Source: Pantoea sp. A4
Lineage (GTDB): Bacteria > Pseudomonadota > Gammaproteobacteria > Enterobacterales > Enterobacteriaceae
Assembly (NCBI RefSeq): GCF_000295955.2
Contig: NZ_ALXE01000001.1
Span: 62,001 to 126,000 of the forward strand
Length of the DNA: 64,000 nucleotides
Direction of reading: 5' to 3'
Below are positions 20,310 to 30,442 of the stretch, one piece after another. The notes beneath the pieces were generated by a model. That model did not search any database. It was not told the DNA's origin and saw only the letters and a program-made list of their open reading frames with translations. The translations under genes and the position numbers were made by a program. Within the stretch, counting starts at the first letter, position 1. Each line of letters starts with the position of its first letter.

Positions 20310-21446
20310 GTGAAAATTCTCGTCGATGAAAATATGCCGTATGCCCGTGAACTGTTCAGTCGTATCGGCGATGTGGTGCCCGTACCGGGCCGTCCACTGC
20401 CGCAGGAACAGCTTCAGGATGCGGATGCGCTGATGGTGCGTTCTGTCACCAAAGTGAATGCCGCGCTGCTGGCGGGGACACCAGTGAAGTTTGTTGGCAC
20501 GGCCACGGCGGGAACCGACCATATAGATGAATCCTCACTGACTGAGGCCGGAGTGGCATTTTCCGCCGCGCCAGGCTGTAACGCGATCGCTGTGGTGGAG
20601 TATGTATTCTCCTCTCTGTTATATCTCGCTGAGCGCGATGGTTTTTCCCTGCGTGACCGTACCGTTGGTATTGTCGGCGTGGGTAACGTGGGGGGGCGTT
20701 TGCAAAAACGTCTGGCCGCCTGGGGCGTGAAAACGCTGCTTTGCGATCCCCCCCGTGCGGAGCACGGAGATAATGAGGCATTTCTGTCCCTGGAAGAGGT
20801 TGCTGCCCAGGCCGATGTCCTGACTTTCCATACGCCGTTAATCAAACAGGGCGCGCACAAAACCCTGCACATGGCGGACAGCGCCCTGCTGCTTGGCCTT
20901 AAATCTGATGCCATCGTGATCAACGCTTGTCGCGGTGAAGTGGTGGATAACAGTGCGCTCACTGAAGTGCTGAAAACGCGCCAGGATCTCAGCGTGGTGC
21001 TGGATGTCTGGGAGCCTGAGCCGGAACTGTCGCTTGAGCTGCTTGACCTCGTCGATATCGGCACCGCTCACATCGCCGGATATACCCTCGAAGGTAAAGC
21101 GCGTGGGACCACGCAGGTCTTTGAGGCCTGGACGGCATTTATTGGTCAGGCGCAGCAGGTGGCCCTGTCAACGTTGCTGCCAGCACCCGATATTGGCCGT
21201 ATTACCCTTCAGGGTGAGCTTGATCAGGCCACGCTAAAACGTCTGGTCCATCTGGTGTATGATGTGCGCCGCGATGATGCATTGCTGCGTCATGTTGCTG
21301 CTCAGCCTGGCGAATTTGATCGCCTGCGCAAGCAGTATCAGGAGCGCCGCGAATGGTCATCACTGGAAGTCCTGTGTGATAACCCTGACGCGGCAGAATT
21401 GCTCCAGCGCCTCGGTTTTGATGCTCGCCTGCACGCCAAAGCGTAA
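20310..21446 (+). CDS. pdxB: Erythronate-4-phosphate dehydrogenase PdxB
   Basis: 378 residues from a GTG at 20310. A tandem GTG at 20307 would add one residue; 20310 gives the E. coli N-terminus [12 protein letters not shown] and length. It is the second step of pyridoxal-5'-phosphate synthesis, oxidising 4-phosphoerythronate with NAD. The D-2-hydroxyacid dehydrogenase signatures are [20 protein letters not shown] (Rossmann motif), [11 protein letters not shown] (Arg) and [14 protein letters not shown] (catalytic His region). It is followed by usg and truA on the same strand. Confidence 0.97.
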   Translation: MKILVDENMPYARELFSRIGDVVPVPGRPLPQEQLQDADALMVRSVTKVNAALLAGTPVKFVGTATAGTDHIDESSLTEAGVAFSAAPGCNAIAVVEYVFSSLLYLAERDGFSLRDRTVGIVGVGNVGGRLQKRLAAWGVKTLLCDPPRAEHGDNEAFLSLEEVAAQADVLTFHTPLIKQGAHKTLHMADSALLLGLKSDAIVINACRGEVVDNSALTEVLKTRQDLSVVLDVWEPEPELSLELLDLVDIGTAHIAGYTLEGKARGTTQVFEAWTAFIGQAQQVALSTLLPAPDIGRITLQGELDQATLKRLVHLVYDVRRDDALLRHVAAQPGEFDRLRKQYQERREWSSLEVLCDNPDAAELLQRLGFDARLHAKA

Positions 21447-21529
21447 GCGAATTAGCAGGCAAATTCTGAATTTCCGGGCGGTGGATATCACCGCCTTTGT
21501 TTTTATGACATTTTCTGGAGTAAACCAAC

Positions 21530-22540
21530 ATGTCTGACGGCTGGAACATTGCGCTGCTGGGCGCTACAGGCGCAGTAGGGAACGCTGTACTGGAACTGCT
21601 GGCGGAACGCCAGTTCCCGGTTGGTGAATTATATCTGCTGGCCAGTGAAAACAGTGCGGGCGAGAGCCAGCGTTTTGACGGTCGTACGCTGCGCGTTGAA
21701 AATGCCGCAGAGTTTGACTGGTCACAGGCGCAGCTGGCGTTTTTCGTGGCGGGTGCTGAAGCCTCTGCGCGTTACGCCGAGGATGCCGCGAACAGCGGTT
21801 GTCTGGTGATTGACAGCAGTGCGCTGTTTGCCCTCGATCCGGATGTGCCATTAGTGGTGCCGGAGGTTAACTCGCATGTGTTAGCGGATTACCGTAATCG
21901 TAACATCATCTCGGTGGCTGATAGTCAGGTTAGTCAGCTACTGTCTGCGATTAAACCGCTGGTGGATGTGGCAGGGGTGGGACGTATTCAGGTAACCAAC
22001 CTGTTGTCTGTATCCAGCCATGGTAAAGCCGCAGTGGATGCGCTGGCCGGTGAGAGCGCGCGTTTATTAAATGGCGTGCCAGCGGACGATCACTACTTTG
22101 GCCGCCAGTTGGCTTTCAACCTGCTGCCACAGCAAGCGGATGAAGCCGGCAGTGTCGCCAGTGAACGTCGTCTGGTGGATCAGGTGCGTAAAGTGTTGCA
22201 AGACGAGGGCTTACCAATCACCGTCACCAGCATTCAGGCACCGGTATTCTTTGGTAATGCGCAGATTGTTCACCTCGAAAGCCTGCGTCCACTGTCAGCG
22301 GAAGAAGCGCGTGAAGCACTGGAGCGTGCTGATGATGTGCAACTGAGTGAAGAGAGTAGCTATCCGACGCAGGTGAGTGATGCAACCGGAAATGACGCGC
22401 TGAACGTGGGTTGTGTCCGTAATGACTACGGTATGCCTGACCTGATTCAGCTCTGGTCCGTTGCCGATAACATTCGTTTTGGTGGTGCGTTAATGGCGGT
22501 GAAAACTGCTGAGAAGCTGGTGCAGGAGTATTTTTACTGA
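21530..22540 (+). CDS. usg: Usg, aspartate-semialdehyde dehydrogenase homolog
   Basis: 336 residues, an aspartate-semialdehyde dehydrogenase fold with NAD(P)-binding [18 protein letters not shown]. The active-site cysteine segment of true enzymes (NPNCS/T) is replaced here by SVADSQVSQ, leaving Ser132 where Cys should be. The C-terminal [27 protein letters not shown] is intact. E. coli Usg also lacks the cysteine, so this is a family trait and the protein is probably not a dehydrogenase. Its stop overlaps the truA start by one base. Confidence 0.93.
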   Translation: MSDGWNIALLGATGAVGNAVLELLAERQFPVGELYLLASENSAGESQRFDGRTLRVENAAEFDWSQAQLAFFVAGAEASARYAEDAANSGCLVIDSSALFALDPDVPLVVPEVNSHVLADYRNRNIISVADSQVSQLLSAIKPLVDVAGVGRIQVTNLLSVSSHGKAAVDALAGESARLLNGVPADDHYFGRQLAFNLLPQQADEAGSVASERRLVDQVRKVLQDEGLPITVTSIQAPVFFGNAQIVHLESLRPLSAEEAREALERADDVQLSEESSYPTQVSDATGNDALNVGCVRNDYGMPDLIQLWSVADNIRFGGALMAVKTAEKLVQEYFY

Positions 22541-23343
22541 TGTCAGAAGGGCAAATCCTGAAGCTGGCGCTGGGCGTTGAGTATGACGGCAGCCGTTACT
22601 ACGGCTGGCAGCGGCAGCAAGAGGTACGCAGTGTTCAGCAGAAGCTGGAGAATGCACTCTCTAAAGTGGCTAACCATGAGGTCACTGTATTCTGTGCCGG
22701 TCGTACCGATGCGGGTGTCCACGGCACCGGGCAAGTGGTGCATTTTGAAACCCAGTCACAGCGTGCTGACAGCGCATGGACGCTAGGGGTGAATGCCAAC
22801 CTGCCGGATGATATTGCAGTGCGTTGGGTCAAAGCCGTGCCGGAAGCGTTCCATGCCCGGTTTAGTGCCACAGCACGCCGCTACCGCTATGTTATTTATA
22901 ATCACAGACTGCGTCCGGCGATTCTCGGCCAGGGTGTGACCCATTTTTACCACGATCTCGACGCCGAAAAGATGCAGCGTGCTGCTCAGTGCCTGCTCGG
23001 CGAAAACGATTTCACCTCGTTCCGCGCGGTGCAGTGCCAGTCACGTACACCGTGGCGGAACATTATGCATATCGAAGTGACGCGCCGTGGGGCGTATGTC
23101 ATTGTTGATATCAAAGCCAACGCCTTTGTGCACCATATGGTGCGTAATATCGTGGGTAGCCTGATGGAGATCGGCTGTGGGAATCAGCCTGAAACCTGGA
23201 TGGCAACGTTGCTGGCGGCAAAAGATCGCACGCTGGCGGCGGCTACAGCGAAAGCAGAAGGGCTCTATCTGGTCGCGGTGGATTATCCTGACCACTTTGC
23301 ACTCCCGCAGCCCCCAATGGGACCACTATTCTTTGGGGATTAA
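22540..23343 (+). CDS. truA: tRNA pseudouridine(38-40) synthase TruA
   Basis: 267 residues. It isomerises uridine to pseudouridine at positions 38-40 in the tRNA anticodon arm. The catalytic aspartate is Asp57 in [19 protein letters not shown]. Other conserved stretches are [25 protein letters not shown] and [13 protein letters not shown]. The ATG overlaps the usg stop by one base, indicating translational coupling. dedA follows 25 bases later. Confidence 0.97.
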   Translation: MSEGQILKLALGVEYDGSRYYGWQRQQEVRSVQQKLENALSKVANHEVTVFCAGRTDAGVHGTGQVVHFETQSQRADSAWTLGVNANLPDDIAVRWVKAVPEAFHARFSATARRYRYVIYNHRLRPAILGQGVTHFYHDLDAEKMQRAAQCLLGENDFTSFRAVQCQSRTPWRNIMHIEVTRRGAYVIVDIKANAFVHHMVRNIVGSLMEIGCGNQPETWMATLLAAKDRTLAAATAKAEGLYLVAVDYPDHFALPQPPMGPLFFGD

Positions 23344-23368
23344 CGTTCAGAGTTAAAAGGAAGCACGC

Positions 23369-24031
23369 ATGGAACTCATTCATCAGTTAATTGATTTTAT
23401 TTTGCATATTGATGCGCATTTACAGGCGCTGGTGGCGCAGTACGGCGTGTGGATCTACGCCATTCTGTTTCTCATCTTGTTTTGCGAGACGGGTCTGGTT
23501 GTTACGCCATTCCTGCCGGGTGATTCTTTGCTGTTTGTTGCCGGGGCGTTGGCTGCCGTACCGGGCAGCGCACTGGATGTGCATATGATGGTGGTGTTGC
23601 TGGTGATTGCGGCAATTTTAGGGGATGCGGTGAACTACACTATCGGGCGGCTGTTCGGCGATAAGCTGTTTAGTAATCCGAACTCACGTATCTTCCGCCG
23701 TAGCTATCTGGACAAGACCCATGGCTTCTATGAACGCCACGGAGGTAAGACCATTATTCTGGCGCGCTTTGTGCCTATTGTGCGTACTTTTGCACCGTTT
23801 GTGGCGGGCATGGGTAAAATGACCTATCGCCAGTTCGCATTGTTTAACATTATTGGAGGATTGGCTTGGGTCATTCTCTTTTCTTACGCGGGTTACTTCT
23901 TCGGTAACATTCCCGCTATACAACAGAATCTTCACTACCTGATCGTCGCAATTATCGTCTTTTCGGTTCTGCCAGGTGTGGTGGAAATCCTGCGTCATCG
24001 TTACCAGGCGCGGCAGCAAAAGCAGCCGTGA
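23369..24031 (+). CDS. dedA: DedA-family inner-membrane protein
   Basis: 220 residues with about five hydrophobic segments. The family signatures are present: [25 protein letters not shown], the G-D-x3-Y-x-IGR stretch ([15 protein letters not shown]) and [20 protein letters not shown], which includes the conserved acidic and arginine residues. DedA-family members are linked to lipid-carrier (undecaprenyl phosphate, phosphatidylethanolamine) translocation and to membrane-potential homeostasis. The role of this particular paralog is less well defined. It ends the pdxB-usg-truA-dedA run. Confidence 0.95.
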   Translation: MELIHQLIDFILHIDAHLQALVAQYGVWIYAILFLILFCETGLVVTPFLPGDSLLFVAGALAAVPGSALDVHMMVVLLVIAAILGDAVNYTIGRLFGDKLFSNPNSRIFRRSYLDKTHGFYERHGGKTIILARFVPIVRTFAPFVAGMGKMTYRQFALFNIIGGLAWVILFSYAGYFFGNIPAIQQNLHYLIVAIIVFSVLPGVVEILRHRYQARQQKQP

Positions 24032-24166
24032 GAAGGGGTAAGACCAGATTTTTATCCACAGCGCTAAACGGTTGTGGTTTAATGAACGACATTTACTGGC
24101 GGCTGTTGGCGATTTCAGTCGCCGCAGGACGACTGGACCAGGTCAGTTTAAACAGAAAGGTCATCA

Positions 24167-25078
24167 ATGAGCTGGATTGAACGCATTCTTAATAAAAGCA
24201 ACGTTACGCCTGTACGCCGTGCCAACATTCCGGAAGGAGTATGGACGAAGTGTGACAGCTGTGGTCAGGTACTGTACCGCGCAGAGCTGGAGCGTAATCT
24301 TGAAGTCTGCCCGAAGTGTGATCACCACATGCGTATGCATGCGCGTGACCGCCTGAACAGCGTGCTGGATCAGGGCTCTCAGGTAGAGTTGGGGAGTGAA
24401 CTGGAGCCGAAAGATCTGCTCAAGTTCCGCGATCAGAAGAAGTATAAAGATCGTCTGGTGGCAGCACAGAAACAGACTGATGAAAAAGACGCATTGATCG
24501 TAATGAAAGGGACCTTGCACGGTATGCCGGTTGTGGCTGCTGCTTTCGAGTTCTCTTTCATGGGCGGTTCCATGGGTTCAGTAGTGGGTGCGCGTTTCGT
24601 GCGTGCCGTTGAGCAGGCACTGGAAGATAATTGCCCGCTGATCTGCTTCTCCGCCAGTGGCGGTGCCCGTATGCAAGAAGCGCTGATGTCGCTGATGCAA
24701 ATGGCAAAAACCAGTGCTGCACTGGCAAAAATGCAGGAACGTGGTCTGCCGTACATTTCGGTACTGACTGACCCAACCATGGGTGGCGTTTCTGCGAGCT
24801 TCGCAATGTTGGGCGATCTCAACATCGCTGAGCCTAAAGCGCTGATCGGCTTCGCGGGTCCTCGCGTTATCGAGCAGACCGTGCGTGAAAAACTGCCGCC
24901 GGGCTTCCAGCGCAGTGAGTTCCTGATCCAGAAAGGCGCGATTGACATGATCATTCGTCGTCTGGAAATGCGCGATCGTCTGGCCAGCCTGCTGGCAAAA
25001 ATGATGAACCTGCCTGCTCCGGTGCAACACGCTGAGCAGCCGGAAACAACGGCTGAACCGCAAAGCAACGAGGCCTGA
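24167..25078 (+). CDS. accD: Acetyl-CoA carboxylase carboxyltransferase subunit beta AccD
   Basis: 303 residues. The N-terminal four-cysteine zinc finger (CDSCGQ...CPKCDHH, about residues 26-48) is followed by the carboxyltransferase crotonase fold with [22 protein letters not shown] and [16 protein letters not shown]. Together with AccA it transfers the carboxyl group from biotin to acetyl-CoA, making malonyl-CoA. The tail after about residue 285 is low-complexity. A UUCG-loop terminator follows before folC. Confidence 0.97.
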   Translation: MSWIERILNKSNVTPVRRANIPEGVWTKCDSCGQVLYRAELERNLEVCPKCDHHMRMHARDRLNSVLDQGSQVELGSELEPKDLLKFRDQKKYKDRLVAAQKQTDEKDALIVMKGTLHGMPVVAAAFEFSFMGGSMGSVVGARFVRAVEQALEDNCPLICFSASGGARMQEALMSLMQMAKTSAALAKMQERGLPYISVLTDPTMGGVSASFAMLGDLNIAEPKALIGFAGPRVIEQTVREKLPPGFQRSEFLIQKGAIDMIIRRLEMRDRLASLLAKMMNLPAPVQHAEQPETTAEPQSNEA

Positions 25079-25088
25079 CAGGAGATGG

Positions 25089-25110
25089 AAAAGCCCGTTC
25101 GCGGGCTTTT
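25089..25110 (+). terminator. UUCG-loop hairpin between accD and folC
   Basis: AAAAGCCCG (25089-25097), loop TTCG, and CGGGCTTTT (25102-25110) give a perfect 9-bp stem with a stabilising tetraloop and a terminal T4. It lies 11 bases after the accD stop and 33 bases before the folC start. It is symmetrical enough to act as an attenuating intercistronic terminator. Confidence 0.85.
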
Positions 25111-25143
25111 CGCCAATGCACCGTAAAATCGCAAACGGGACAC

Positions 25144-26409
25144 ATGGAAAATCTGCTTCCTCAAGCCACGTCGCCTTTGGCCACGTGGCTTTATTATCTT
25201 GAAAACCTGCATACGCAGGCCATCGAACTTGGGCTGGACCGCATTCGCCGCGTGGCGCAGCGTCTGGACCTGCTAAAACCTGCCCCCTTTGTATTTACCG
25301 TCGCGGGTACTAACGGCAAAGGCACCACGTGCCGCACGCTGGAAACGCTGCTGATGGCTGCGGGCTATCGCGTTGGCGTGTATAGCTCGCCACATCTGGT
25401 ACGTTATACCGAACGTGCGCGCATTCAGGGCGCAGAGCTGAGCGAAGCGCACCACACCGCCAGTTTTGCTGCCATTGAAGCCGGGCGAGGGGATATCTCA
25501 CTCACCTATTTCGAATTTGGCACGCTCTCCGCGTTGAACCTGTTTCAACAGGCGCAGCTGGATGTAGTGATCCTCGAAGTGGGCCTTGGCGGCCGCCTCG
25601 ATGCCACCAACATTGTCGATGCTGACGTCGCGGTAGTGACCAGCATTGCACTTGACCACACTGACTGGCTGGGGCCGGATCGCGAAAGCATTGGCCGTGA
25701 AAAAGCCGGTGTGTTCCGTGCGGGCAAACCCGCTGTGGTGGGTGAACCAGATATGCCCGCCAGCATCGCTGCCGTTGCCGCTGAGAAAGGTGCGCAGTTG
25801 TTGCAACGCGATGTTCAATGGTCTTACAGCGCGGCGGCGAACCACTGGTCATTCCGTGATGCTGAAGGCGAGTTAAACGATCTGCCACTGCCGCAGGTGC
25901 CGTTGCCAAACGCGGCGACCGCACTGGCCGCTCTGCGGGCCTCCGGCCTTAACGTCAGTGAAGCGATTATACGCCAGCATCTGCCGCTCGCGATCTTGCC
26001 GGGTCGATTCCAGACCATCAGTGAAGCGCCGCGTGTGATTCTGGATGTGGCGCACAATCCTCATGCTGCTCACTACCTGGCAAGCCGCCTGGCAGAGGTT
26101 CCACGTCAGGGCAAAGTCCGCGCCGTGGTCGGAATGCTGCATGATAAAGATATCGCCGGTACGCTGGCCGCGCTGTCACCGCAAATCGACCACTGGTACT
26201 GCGCCCCGTTGGAAGGGCCTCGTGGGGCCAAAGCCGATGAGCTGATGGCGCATCTGTCCGGTGCTGAGGCGTTTAGCGATGTGGATTCCGCATGGCATGC
26301 GGCGCTTCAGCAGGCTCAACCGCAGGACATCGTGCTGGTGTGTGGATCGTTCCATACCGTGGCTCAGGTGATGACACTGCTGGAAACGGAGAAGTCCTGT
26401 GGCAAGTAA
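25144..26409 (+). CDS. folC: Bifunctional dihydrofolate/folylpolyglutamate synthase FolC
   Basis: 421 residues. It adds glutamate to dihydropteroate and extends the polyglutamate tail of folates. The P-loop TVAGTNGKGTTCRTLETLL, VGLGGRLDATNIVDADVAVVT, and the Mur-ligase-type LPGRFQTISEAPRVILDVAHNPHAAHYLA in the C-terminal domain are clear. The last ten bases overlap the dedD start. Position after accD is as in E. coli. Confidence 0.96.
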   Translation: MENLLPQATSPLATWLYYLENLHTQAIELGLDRIRRVAQRLDLLKPAPFVFTVAGTNGKGTTCRTLETLLMAAGYRVGVYSSPHLVRYTERARIQGAELSEAHHTASFAAIEAGRGDISLTYFEFGTLSALNLFQQAQLDVVILEVGLGGRLDATNIVDADVAVVTSIALDHTDWLGPDRESIGREKAGVFRAGKPAVVGEPDMPASIAAVAAEKGAQLLQRDVQWSYSAAANHWSFRDAEGELNDLPLPQVPLPNAATALAALRASGLNVSEAIIRQHLPLAILPGRFQTISEAPRVILDVAHNPHAAHYLASRLAEVPRQGKVRAVVGMLHDKDIAGTLAALSPQIDHWYCAPLEGPRGAKADELMAHLSGAEAFSDVDSAWHAALQQAQPQDIVLVCGSFHTVAQVMTLLETEKSCGK

Positions 26410-27172
26410 GTTTCAGAATCGCATGGTCGGTACGGTGATTCTGGTCGCTATCGGCGTGATTGTGCTGCCCGGCCTGCTGGACGGTAAAAAGAAGCACTTC
26501 AAAGAGGAGTTTGCGGCGATTCCGCTGGTGCCTAAACCGGGCGATCAGCAGGACAATGAAGCACTCCCTCCGGTGACGCAAACGCTGCCCGCTCAACCAC
26601 CCGCCGGTGCGGGTAATGCCGTGAGCAGCGCGGACGCTGTCGCCAGCAACAGCGCTGCCCAGGCGAATGCCACAGCAGGGCAACAGCCTGTAGTGACACC
26701 ACCGCCGATACACACCAGCGTGGCGAAGAAAAATGACACTCTGACCACCGCCAACGAAAGCGTGAAGCCGAAACCGGTGGAGGTCGTGAAGCCGAAAGCA
26801 CCAGAGCCGGTTAAACCGAAACCAAAACCGGTAGAAACGGTGAAGCGTGCGGAGCCAGAGCGCAGTCAGGAGCCGGTGGCAGCACCTGAACGTCCAGCGC
26901 CAGAGCCCGCCAGGAACGATGCGCCAACCGGACAGGCATTTATCGTACAGCTTGGTGCGTTGAAAAATGCGGACAAGGTGAACCAGATTGTCGCGCAGCT
27001 GCGATTGTCGGGTTATCGCGCATGGACAGTGCCTTCGACGCCCGTTGCAGGGCAGATCACCCGTATTTACGTCGGCCCGGATGCCTCAAAAGCGAAGATG
27101 CAGGAAGCACTGGGAGAACTGCGTAGCGTCTCAGGCTTAAGTGGTGTGGTTAAGCCTTACAGCGCACGCTAA
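26399..27172 (+). CDS. dedD: Cell division protein DedD (SPOR domain)
   Basis: 257 residues from a GTG at 26399 that overlaps the folC end by 11 bases. The N-terminus MASKFQNRMVG supports this start, since E. coli DedD begins almost identically. A single membrane segment (TVILVAIGVIVLPGLL, about 11-27) is followed by a long Pro/Lys/Glu-rich periplasmic linker and a C-terminal SPOR domain (about 180-257: AFIVQLGALKNADKVNQIVAQL...RIYVGPDASKAKM). SPOR domains bind denuded septal peptidoglycan. DedD supports septal constriction. Confidence 0.95.
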   Translation: MASKFQNRMVGTVILVAIGVIVLPGLLDGKKKHFKEEFAAIPLVPKPGDQQDNEALPPVTQTLPAQPPAGAGNAVSSADAVASNSAAQANATAGQQPVVTPPPIHTSVAKKNDTLTTANESVKPKPVEVVKPKAPEPVKPKPKPVETVKRAEPERSQEPVAAPERPAPEPARNDAPTGQAFIVQLGALKNADKVNQIVAQLRLSGYRAWTVPSTPVAGQITRIYVGPDASKAKMQEALGELRSVSGLSGVVKPYSAR

Positions 27173-27336
27173 TTTGTCTAAACGATTGCAGTAACAGGCA
27201 CAGACTGGCACAAAAAGTTAAGCCAGACGGTGCCTGAAAAATATTATTATTCAATAGGTTACTATTGTGATTCTCTCAGGGGCGAGGAAATTTATTTTCT
27301 TCGCCCTTTTTCTCCATACGGAGAAGGAAAACCGCT

Positions 27337-27365
27337 ACGCAAACGTTTTCTTTTTCTGTTAGAAT
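27337..27365 (+). promoter_or_regulatory. PurR box and promoter of cvpA-purF
   Basis: ACGCAAACGTTTTCTT (27337-27352) matches the PurR operator consensus ACGCAAACGTTTTCGT at 15 of 16 positions. TAGAAT (27360-27365) is a likely -10, putting the box over the -35 region. In E. coli PurR with hypoxanthine or guanine represses the cvpA-purF operon at this place. The remaining part of the 244-base dedD-cvpA spacer holds no supportable gene. Confidence 0.9.
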
Positions 27366-27416
27366 GCGCCCCGAACTGGATGCAGGGGTGCAGCGGCACT
27401 GGCGCAGGAAGAGTTC

Positions 27417-27902
27417 ATGAACTGGATTGATTACGTTATTATTGCAGTGGTTAGTTTTTCGGCCCTGGTAAGCCTGATTCGTGGCTTTGTCCGGGAAGCC
27501 TTATCCCTCTTCACCTGGGGATGTGCGTTTTTTGTCGCCAGTCATTATTACCCCTTCCTTGCAGTCTGGTTCACAGGTTTCAACGACGAACTGGTTCGTA
27601 ACGGGATCGCCATCGCGGTGCTGTTCGTTGCTACCCTTATTGTGGGAGCGATTGTGAACTACGTGATCGGCACGCTGGTAGAAAAAACCGGTCTGTCGGG
27701 CACTGACAGGGTGTTGGGCGTCTGTTTCGGGGCATTGCGCGGTGTGCTGATTGTCTCTGCCATGCTGTTTTTCCTCGATACATTCACCGGCTTTTCCAAA
27801 AGCCCCGACTGGCAACAGTCGCAACTTATCCCTCAGTTCAGCTATATAATCAGGTGGTTCTTTGATTACCTGAAAAGCACGTCAAGTTTTTTACCCCGGT
27901 GA
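27417..27902 (+). CDS. cvpA: CvpA family membrane protein
   Basis: 161 residues with about four hydrophobic segments; the N-terminal MNWIDYVIIAVVSFSALVSLIRGFVREALSL is the family hallmark. CvpA is needed for colicin V production and for bile salt and envelope stress tolerance in enterobacteria; its molecular activity is unclear. It is co-transcribed with purF (37-base gap) and sits behind a PurR box, so purine availability should control it. Confidence 0.95.
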   Translation: MNWIDYVIIAVVSFSALVSLIRGFVREALSLFTWGCAFFVASHYYPFLAVWFTGFNDELVRNGIAIAVLFVATLIVGAIVNYVIGTLVEKTGLSGTDRVLGVCFGALRGVLIVSAMLFFLDTFTGFSKSPDWQQSQLIPQFSYIIRWFFDYLKSTSSFLPR

Positions 27903-27939
27903 TACCACCGGGAGTGCGGCTTAATGAGGAAATGACAAC

Positions 27940-29457
27940 ATGTGCGGTATTGTGGGTATCACCGGATTTATGCCGGTTAACCAATCGATCTATGACGCGT
28001 TATCGGTGTTACAGCACCGTGGCCAGGATGCAGCAGGCATTTGCACCATTGATGCACTTAACTGCTTCCGCCTGCGCAAAGCCAATGGTCTGGTCAACGA
28101 CGTTTTCGAAGCTCGTCACATGCAGCGTCTGCAGGGCAACATGGGCATTGGTCACGTGCGCTACCCGACGGCGGGCAGCTCCAGCGCGTCAGAGGCTCAG
28201 CCTTTCTACGTCAACTCCCCTTACGGTATTACCCTGGCGCACAATGGTAACCTGACCAACGCTCACGAACTGCGCAAGCAGCTGTTCGAGCGTGGTCGCC
28301 GTCATGTTAACACCACCTCTGACTCCGAAATCCTGCTCAACGTGTTTGCGCAGGAAGTCGATCGCTTCCAGCACTTTCCGTTAGAAGCTGAAAATATTTT
28401 TGCGGCGGTCGCAGCAGTACACCAGCAGGTACGCGGTGCCTATGCGGTAGTGGCGATGATTATCGGTCACGGTATGGTAGCGTTCCGCGATCCAAACGGT
28501 ATCCGTCCACTGGTGATGGGTAAACGTGTTCTGGCTGATGGCCGTACCGAGTATATGGTCGCTTCTGAGAGCGTGGCACTGGATACCCTGGGCTTCGATT
28601 TCATTCGTGACGTTGCACCGGGTGAAGGTGTGTTCATCACCGAAGAGGGTCAGCTGTTTACCCGTCAGTGTGCGGAAAACCCTAAAAATAACCCATGCCT
28701 GTTCGAGTATGTTTACTTTGCTCGCCCAGACTCGTTCCTCGACAAAGTGTCTGTGTACAGCGCCCGTGTGCGTATGGGGACAAAACTCGGCGAGAAAATT
28801 GCCCGCGAGTGGGAAGATCTCGATATCGATGTGGTGATTCCAATTCCAGAGACCTCAACCGATGTGGCACTGGAAATTGCACGCATTCTGGACAAGCCTT
28901 ATCGTCAGGGCTTCGTGAAGAACCGCTATGTGGGCCGTACCTTTATCATGCCTGGTCAGCAACTGCGTCGTAACGCTGTGCGCCGTAAGCTGAACGCCAA
29001 CCGTGCCGAGTTCCGTGATAAGAACGTCCTGCTGGTCGATGACTCGATTGTTCGTGGTACGACTTCAGAGCAGATCATCGAAATGGCTCGTGAAGCCGGT
29101 GCGAAACGCGTGTATCTCGCCTCCGCCGCGCCAGAAATTCGTTTCCCGAACGTGTATGGTATTGATATGCCAACCCCAACGGAACTGATTGCCCACGGGC
29201 GTGAAGTGGATGAGATTTGCCAGTTGATCAAAGCGGATGCGCTGATTTTCCAGGACCTCGATGACCTGATTGAAGCGGTACGCGAAGAGAACCCGGATAT
29301 CGAACAGTTTGAGTGCTCGGTGTTCAATGGCATTTATGTGACCAAAGATGTGGACCAGCCTTATCTGGATTACCTCCAGTCGCTGCGCAATGACGATGCT
29401 AAAGCAGTCGCGCGTCAGAACGAAGTGGAAAGCCTGGAATTGCACAACGAAGGCTAA
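27940..29457 (+). CDS. purF: Amidophosphoribosyltransferase PurF
   Basis: 505 residues, the E. coli length. It is the first committed step of purine synthesis: glutamine plus PRPP gives phosphoribosylamine. The N-terminal nucleophile Cys2 follows the initiator Met ([11 protein letters not shown]). The glutaminase domain is followed by the phosphoribosyltransferase domain with the PRPP loop [18 protein letters not shown] near residues 362-379. A stem-loop terminator follows at 29487-29514. Confidence 0.98.
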   Translation: MCGIVGITGFMPVNQSIYDALSVLQHRGQDAAGICTIDALNCFRLRKANGLVNDVFEARHMQRLQGNMGIGHVRYPTAGSSSASEAQPFYVNSPYGITLAHNGNLTNAHELRKQLFERGRRHVNTTSDSEILLNVFAQEVDRFQHFPLEAENIFAAVAAVHQQVRGAYAVVAMIIGHGMVAFRDPNGIRPLVMGKRVLADGRTEYMVASESVALDTLGFDFIRDVAPGEGVFITEEGQLFTRQCAENPKNNPCLFEYVYFARPDSFLDKVSVYSARVRMGTKLGEKIAREWEDLDIDVVIPIPETSTDVALEIARILDKPYRQGFVKNRYVGRTFIMPGQQLRRNAVRRKLNANRAEFRDKNVLLVDDSIVRGTTSEQIIEMAREAGAKRVYLASAAPEIRFPNVYGIDMPTPTELIAHGREVDEICQLIKADALIFQDLDDLIEAVREENPDIEQFECSVFNGIYVTKDVDQPYLDYLQSLRNDDAKAVARQNEVESLELHNEG

Positions 29458-29486
29458 TTTTCCCGCATTAGCAATCGGTTACGTTG

Positions 29487-29514
29487 AAAAAGCCCGGATT
29501 TTCCGGGTTTTTTT
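29487..29514 (+). terminator. Rho-independent terminator after purF
   Basis: AAAAAGCCCGG and CCGGGTTTTTTT around an ATTTT loop form a stem with one G-T pair followed by T7. It lies 30 bases after the purF stop, so ubiX probably has its own promoter in 29515-29624. Confidence 0.88.
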
Positions 29515-29624
29515 ATGCCCGCGATAAGGGAATGATAATTCTTTGCGCTTTCGACACGTCAATTCCCCTGAATGCCCACTTTCACGCTACTATACCCTTT
29601 TTGTAGGGCCGTTAAGGACTGGTT

Positions 29625-30191
29625 ATGAAAAGACTCATCATTGGCATCTCAGGTGCTAGCGGCGCGCTGTATGGCGTAAGGATGTTGCAGGTGCTGCAAC
29701 CCGTTGCTGATGTGGAAACCCATCTGGTGATGAGCCAGGCGGCACGCCAGACGCTGGCGCTGGAGAGTGACTACTCACTGCGTGAAGTTCAGGCGCTGGC
29801 GGATGTGGTCCACGATGCGCGTGATATTGCTGCCAGCATCTCGTCCGGATCGTTTAAAACCCTGGGTATGGCGATTGTGCCTTGTTCCATGAAAACGCTG
29901 TCAGGCATTGTGCATAGCTACAGCGACAGCCTGTTGACCAGAGCAGCAGATGTGGTGCTGAAAGAGCAGCGTAAACTGGTGCTGTGCGTCAGGGAAACCC
30001 CTCTGCATCTTGGTCATTTGCGGATGATGACCACCGCCGCAGAACTGGGGGCAGTGATCATGCCACCGGTCCCGGCGTTTTATCATCGGCCGACCTCTAT
30101 CAACGATCTGGTTGATCAGACCGTCAATCGCGTGCTCGATCAATTTGATATTGCCCTGCCTGAAGACCTGTTTACCCGCTGGGGAGAGTAA
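29625..30191 (+). CDS. ubiX: Flavin prenyltransferase UbiX
   Basis: 188 residues. It prenylates FMN with dimethylallyl phosphate to make the prenylated-FMN cofactor of the decarboxylase UbiD in ubiquinone synthesis. The phosphate and flavin loop GISGASGALYGVRML is at the N-terminus, followed by ASISSGSFKTLGMAIVPCSMKTLSGI and the C-terminal LCVRETPLHLGHLRMM. All are conserved in the family. It lies between purF and the amino-acid transporter, as in E. coli. Confidence 0.96.
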   Translation: MKRLIIGISGASGALYGVRMLQVLQPVADVETHLVMSQAARQTLALESDYSLREVQALADVVHDARDIAASISSGSFKTLGMAIVPCSMKTLSGIVHSYSDSLLTRAADVVLKEQRKLVLCVRETPLHLGHLRMMTTAAELGAVIMPPVPAFYHRPTSINDLVDQTVNRVLDQFDIALPEDLFTRWGE

Positions 30192-30201
30192 AAACAGGAA
30201 A

Positions 30202-30218
30202 TGCATCAAAAAGGTGCA
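30202..30218 (+). promoter_or_regulatory. NtrC-like enhancer site upstream of the hisJ/argT-type gene
   Basis: TGCATCAAAAAGGTGCA matches the 17-base NtrC (NRI) consensus TGCACYWWWWTGGTGCA at 15 positions, including both conserved GC-bearing ends. A weaker half-site, TGCACCAAAA, lies at 30253-30262. The distance to the sigma-54 promoter at 30369-30384 (about 150 bases) is normal for an enhancer. Confidence 0.65.
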
Positions 30219-30368
30219 TAAATCGCTGTGCGATCACATTTCGTGCAGCGGTTGCACCAAAAATGTTCGCCACCTCATTTTCCTCGCCACACTGCTGTTA
30301 TATTGCCTGCGCGGTAGGCCATTTCTGCACGTTTTTAGCGCCTTTAGCGGCCTGATAACTTGCGGTTC

Positions 30369-30384
30369 TGGCATAAAAAATGCA
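30369..30384 (+). promoter_or_regulatory. Sigma-54 promoter upstream of the hisJ/argT-type gene
   Basis: TGGCATAAAAAATGCA has the invariant GG (30370-30371) and GC (30382-30383) separated by exactly ten bases, the -24/-12 layout of sigma-54 promoters. The start codon of the binding-protein gene is 58 bases after it. Nitrogen-controlled sigma-54 transcription is known for argT in Salmonella. Confidence 0.7.
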
Positions 30385-30442
30385 AATTATTCCGCGCACA
30401 CATCACAGATCACATAACAAAAAGCACTTACAGAGGTTATCT

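Noticed and set aside
21530..22540. True aspartate-semialdehyde dehydrogenase (asd)
   Set aside because: The catalytic cysteine is replaced and the context pdxB-usg-truA identifies Usg.
27230..27430. Possible 66-codon gene before cvpA
   Set aside because: It runs through the PurR box and promoter and into the cvpA start, and has no RBS.
30112..30442. Reading frames between ubiX and the binding-protein gene
   Set aside because: They overlap the ubiX end, the NtrC-like site and the sigma-54 promoter and show no family resemblance.
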